The notes below the pieces were generated by a model. That model ran no database searches and had not been told where the DNA came from. It worked only from the letters and a program-made list of their open reading frames with translations. This document shows positions 59,300-64,000 of a stretch of DNA of 64,000 nt, in pieces; within the stretch, counting starts at the first letter, position 1; the number at the start of each line of letters is the position of its first letter. A program made the translations under genes and the position numbers. This DNA comes from Owenia fusiformis. Taxonomy: Eukaryota > Annelida > Polychaeta > Sabellida > Oweniidae. The DNA lies in the NCBI GenBank assembly GCA_903813345.2, contig CAIIXF020000012.1, forward strand, positions 33,740,572-33,804,571, read 5' to 3'.

Positions 59300-61140
59300 A
59301 GTCCAATGTTTTATCCAAGACATCCGACTGGACTCTCAACTGACCTCTTCCAAAAACTCAGTGCTGATGTCAAAACACAGTAGGACCATCATCTTCAATG
59401 AGCTCACGGTACCTTCAGAAGACCAACTAAAATATCTCATCAGCTTAAAAATCCAAAACCTATTTGATGACAAGAGGGTGGTATGCAGTTATGCAACCAA
59501 TAGAAGTGGGATGCAGAGCCCAGCCTCTTCACTATGCTACCTCTTATCCAAGTTAGAACGATTTCCATCCCAGATGCGAGGACAAGGAGTGGAGGAAACA
59601 TCTGTGAAACACCATTGTGTTGGGCCAAGTAGAAGACAAAATCTTCTCTTGGGAAGGAGAGATGAAGCCGGCAGTGTTAGTGGACGGCTTCATCACTGGC
59701 AAGAGAGCTCCAACAGATGCTTCTTAAGAGATTTCTTCATCTTAGTCATCCAAAGATTCTTCTTCCAAAGATAGAAACACTCAGGAAAAGAGAAGCATAG
59801 GACCAGGAAGACATTCTTTGAAAATCTCTATAGGCTCACATCAAACTTGTTAGGGAACCAAAGAGCGCAGCATGTACGCAGGATCAAGCAGAAGCAAATA
59901 CTTTGGCAGCACACAGTGACCCAGATCGAGAGATGCCATTGGGTAATTTTCCAATTGATATCCCACCAGATTTATCGTCAAAACCGTTTGACCAGTCAGA
60001 TTTCAAGCTTGATGAGGTAAGAACAATCATCAGGAAGGCTCAGCCTCAGGTCTAAAAGGTGTGACATACAGGGTCTACAAGAACTGGGGAAAGCTGTTAA
60101 TACATCTATGGCGATTGCTAACAAGCATCCAGAACAAAAAAATCTAGCAAGGACTTGGACTTAGGTGAAAGGTGCTTCATTCCAAAGGAGCTAAAATTTG
60201 AGCGACTGAACCAGTTCAGGTAGACATCATTATTCGATGCTGAGGGAAAGATCTTCCGGGTCATTATGGTCAAGCCTCGAAGTTGTTTCCTAGTGGCCTG
60301 CCAAGCATTCAGAAAAGTGGTCTCCCAAGACATCATGGGGTACATATAGCAGCATAAGCCAACTTGTGAAGGAAGCCAAGAAAGGGAATCAGTAGTTTGG
60401 CTGGACAGAAGGCCTACCTAGTGTCCCTCACCAACTGATACTAGAGGTACAAGTTCACTTTCACGTACCAAAACCAACAGATGTAGTCAATCTGACAATG
60501 GGAAACACAAACTCCTTGAAGTTGCACAATACATTTTGCAATTATACCACTAATTAGCAGAGTTCGGAGAAAGGCATAGTGGCAGACTGCACTGTATCAG
60601 TAGTTCTCTTCGTAACATCCATGAACTTACTGCTAAATGCAGGGATGATGCAGTGTAAGGTTCCACAAGCAAATGAAGGTGCAAAACACCTACCATACAG
60701 AGATTTCATGGATGACATCACAGTTATGACCCGTTCAGTAGTGAGTACCAGATGGGTTCTATTAGCTATGGAAAGAATGGCAAACTGGACTTGCATGAAG
60801 TTAAAAGCCAACCAGGTCAAGAAGCATGGTTTTGGTTGATGGCAAGCTTTCTCCAATGCAGTTCAAAATAAAGGGCAAGCAAATACCAACAGTGCATGAT
60901 AAAAGAATCAAATGTCTAGAGAAGAACTATGACAAAACCTTGCGTGGTTTGAACAATACAGCTGAAGTATCAAGGGACCTGGACAAGTGGCTTAAAGCCA
61001 TTGACTCAAGTCATATATCGGGGTGTTATGACATTACTCCCCAATTTCAGTGGCCTTTCCAGATTTACGACATTACCTGGAAACCCTCACTTCAGCAATT
61101 CTTGAAATGGAATGACCTTTGGTCCATGGACTGAGGGGAG
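59300..61140 (+). pseudogene. Broken non-LTR-type reverse transcriptase gene
   Basis: Pieces in order: a degenerate N-terminal part; ERCFIPKELKFERLNQFR near 60160; FDAEGKIFRVI; TVSVVLFVTSMNLLLNAG near 60590; YRDFMDDITVMTR near 60700, where FMDD is the catalytic box; WTCMKLKANQVKK; then, after a frameshift near 60835, DGKLSPMQFKIKGKQIPTVH and a C-terminal segment. It resembles a reverse transcriptase family common in marine invertebrate genomes. The clade was not determined. Many stops and shifts make it non-functional. Confidence 0.75.
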
Positions 61141-62880
61141 TTCAATTTCCTATTAAGAGCTTTCCTTGACCTGGTCTCAACTCCATCAAACCTCAGACTT
61201 TGGGGCAAGGAAGAAACTGCCAACTGCATGGCAACTGAATGACACGTACATTAAATCATATACTCAGTATTTGGGTTACAGCTCCCACTGATGGACAATA
61301 AAGATGGCATCATGGTTGAGGCTGAGGATGACCATACTTTGATCTGGGCCTATCTTCAATATCTATCTTGCGTTTCTTTGATCTGGGCATAATTAACCAC
61401 TACCACTTCTAACATGTCTCATCAGATCGACTTTTGCATATGTGACAATAAAATAGCCTGACTTGTATTGTGCTGTCATATTGGAATTACACTATCATAA
61501 TGAACACATCATGTACTCATAAGCGGTGCACACAAGCTGCAAAATTTGGCCAACATTTCACCAATAAGCAACATTGAGCTCTATCTACATGACTCTGCTA
61601 GAGCAGCTTCAGCCTTTGAAGTTGACATTAGTGTTTAGAAGTTAACATTTTGAACAAGAAGTGCCCCCCCTTTTTCAGTTACATAATCGTGTGAAGTGTC
61701 AACACTTAATTTCTTATAGTTTTTCCAAAATTTCAATTGCAAATATGTTCAAAATTAATGTACCTATATATTCAAAATCATAAATGCTCATGAATAACCA
61801 AGACTTTAACCCAGAGGGAGAGATATTAGATAGAGCTTGTCACATATTATGCAAATGGGGAAGTTTGCATAATTATTGCATTTTCTATAAGTATATTATA
61901 ATAGCTCCATTTTGGTACCACTTACAGCTTTCAATTCTCAAAACTGTGGAAGTTATTGTACTTTCAAATGATTAACACCAACTCTTTCTCAAGAAATGCC
62001 ACGCCCCTTTTCAGTAACATAATCATGTAAAGTGTTATAACTTAGTGTCTGACAATGTTTTTTCCAAAACTTTCAATTGCAAATATGTTCAAAATTAATG
62101 TACCTATATATTTAAATTCATTTATGTTCATCGATGACTAAGACTGGTCACTCAGGCAGCAAGGTATTGTGCGATACCATTGTAAAGAGGCAAAAATAAT
62201 GATTAATGATGTCACATTTTATGCAAATGAGACTATTTGCATAATTATTAATCTCATAATATGGGATACTATAATAGCTTCATTTTGGTACCACATACAT
62301 CTTTCAATTCTCAAAACTGTGGAAGTTATTGTACTTTGAAATGATTAACATCAATTCTTTCGCAAGAAGTGCCACGCCCCTTTTCAGTAACATAATCATG
62401 TGTCTGACAATGTTTTTCCAAAACTTTCAATTGCAAATATGTTCAAAATTAATGTACTTATATATTCAAATTCATTTATGTTCATGAATGACTAAGACTG
62501 ATCACTTAGGCGGAAAGGTATAATGCGATACCATTGTAAAGAGGCAAGAATTATGATTGATGATGTCACATTTTATGCAAATGAGGCAATTTGCATAATT
62601 ATTGCATCTGATAATATAGGATACTATAATAGCTTCATTTTGGTACCACTTACAGCTTTCAATTCTCAAAACTGTGGAAGTTAATGTACTTTGAGATAAT
62701 TAACATCAACTCTTTCAAAAATTCAAGATGGCCGACAAGATGGCCGCCAATGGATACCATGGGACAATATTTCATTCTGGGAACATGCAAAAATCGTTAG
62801 TTTGGACCTTTAGGATTACAAAAATGTACATTAAAAAAATACATCTTTCGGGTGCATGGGAACCCCTCCTTCCTACCCGT

Positions 62881-63268
62881 CTACAAGCAGGGCACAGATA
62901 ATCACAAACCTCATTTTGCAAGCTAGAAATAATTAAGGATCAGTTGGATTAAATTTTGCAACTCTATCAGTTAATGCAGTGAGTTTTAAGTTGTAGGATG
63001 GCATTCTTTCTTAATAGCACCAGCTATGATTGAATTTGCCAAAATAAGTCATTGCTTTGAGAAATTTTGCAACTGTTCCATGGAATAATCATAATACCAA
63101 TAATTGTGCTTGTTGCTTTAATTCAATTTGTCTTTTGTTAAAAATTCTTTACATGTATGTACATTATATGTGGGAACTGTATTGAAGGACAAATTGACAT
63201 GCAATCAGAGACACATGAAATTGAAACAAAATTAGGTATCTGGAGATTGATTTTGAATGTTTACCTAC
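62881..63268 (-). other. Intron sequence, no gene seen
   Basis: AT-rich, nothing recognised. Confidence 0.45.
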
Positions 63269-63309
63269 CTGTGGAAGTCTCACAATGAGCTGATGTTCCT
63301 TGCAATAGA
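63269..63309 (-). CDS. Probable upstream exon of the exon-trio gene
   Basis: 41 nt between CTTAAAAG and GTAGGT; encodes YCKEHQLIVRLPQ after a split codon and ends in phase 0, matching exon d. It is short, so the call rests on splice sites and phase only. Confidence 0.4.
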
Positions 63310-63883
63310 CTTTTAAGAGAAGATGTTATCTTCATTATCTTAACCACTTGACCATCTTCCCACAAACATAACTAACTCCAAGGCCATGTTATTTAACTAA
63401 ACATGGAATGAAATAAGTTGAAAAAATGAAAAAAGTTGAAAAAATGAAATAAGTTGAAAAAATAAACGGTGGATCAATAGACATTTAGCCAGCACATGTC
63501 ATTGAACAAGGAAATTATTTTTTTGAATTATATAGCATTTTTAATTTGTATGTATGTCTGGCATTATACATATACTTGTATATTCACATTTGGGTTGCTA
63601 TCTTATCTGATAACTTAACATGTCTACCTAGATGTTGTATCATCTTTTATGGTGTGTTATTACTAGATAATGTCTTACTTCTGAATTTGGTTACAAAATT
63701 TATATAATCATATGCATGCATATGTGGACTATTTTCGATGGCTAGGAATCTTTAATTAATGTTTGTTTTTAAGGCTCAATCAATCAATAAGTAAAATGTG
63801 CCATCGATTAAGTGCCTTTTCTGGGGTATTATTGCCTATTTGGAAACAGATACAAATTGTATTTCTAAAGCAGTAATAGTTCA
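63310..63883. other. Non-coding DNA
   Basis: No further exon recognised. It contains three AAAAAATGAAATAAGTTG-like units near 63415-63465. Confidence 0.45.
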
Positions 63884-64000
63884 GGCCCGTAGCCAGGGGG
63901 AGTTCGGGGGGTTCCCTCCCTGGCCAAAATTTCTTTCAAAATCATGCATGACTATTTTTTGAGTGATGACCAAATTTGCCAAAGTGAACCCCCCCCCCCC
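63884..64000. mobile_element. MITE with GGCCCGTAGCC ends, cut by the window end
   Basis: Begins CAGGCCCGTAGCCAGGGGG and runs through TGGCCAAAATTTCTTTCAAA. The window ends in its internal poly-C. Confidence 0.8.

Larger units (their letters stand above)
57487..62880. mobile_element. 5.4-kb block bounded by inverted arrays of about 375-bp units
   Basis: The left side (57487-58380) and right side (about 61650-62880) are inverse copies. The outer 160 bp (including GGCCATCTTGTCGGCCATCT on the left) are followed by two units on the left and three on the right, each containing a GCCACGCCCCTTTTCAG-like phrase and TTTGCATAATTATT. The middle carries a broken reverse transcriptase gene. It is either a composite element or a retroelement trapped in a long inverted repeat. 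Confidence 0.72.

Overview
This is a stretch of metazoan nuclear DNA. It is AT-rich, its genes are split by canonical GT-AG introns, and it carries a eukaryotic tRNA-Arg, CR1-like and other LINE fragments, mariner-type elements, a tRNA-derived SINE, many MITEs and foldbacks, and several minisatellites. The P-type trefoil domain, the cadherin-like exon and the style of repeats suit a marine invertebrate deuterostome such as a hemichordate or echinoderm. That placement is inference; no marker in the window settles it.

Layout. 1-1675: the last two coding exons of a TLC-domain membrane protein (+ strand), preceded by a 68-bp tandem repeat. 2.3-3.5 kb: a 51-bp minisatellite. About 5.0-22.9 kb and 24.9-38.1 kb: two copies of a segmental duplication. 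Each copy carries one intact six-exon gene on the + strand (gene 1, 6427-19134; gene 2, 28245-34048). I rebuilt both by hand; each gives a 422-residue secreted protein with the same exon lengths and phases. The protein has a signal peptide, three pseudo-repeats that look like a beta-trefoil (one per exon), a P-type trefoil domain, and a cysteine-rich C-terminal domain. The two proteins differ at about 28 positions, many of them clustered in two short stretches. The copies differ mostly through transposon insertions, and each serves as the empty-site control for the other. Gene 2 also has two large tandem arrays upstream (20-bp and 26-bp units) that exist only as a few units upstream of gene 1.

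35.4-37.3 kb holds a family of palindromic elements, 39.1 kb a tRNA-Arg(TCG), and 39.2-40.4 kb a 5'-truncated CR1-like LINE. 41.3-42.5 kb is a long foldback and 44.4-45.6 kb a pyrimidine-rich minisatellite. At 48.5-49.5 kb lies the first coding exon of a cadherin-like surface protein (+ strand). From 63.3 down to 53.3 kb on the - strand is the 3' part of an unrecognised gene in which a trio of phase-0 exons (b, a, c) has been duplicated in tandem. A third, decayed trio lies further downstream at 52.9-50.5 kb. An approximately 5.4-kb inverted-repeat-bounded block with a broken reverse transcriptase gene sits in one intron of that gene (57.5-62.9 kb).

The most notable content is the duplicated secreted-protein gene pair with its asymmetric upstream satellite expansion, and the exon-trio amplification. 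I could not name either gene family from the sequence.
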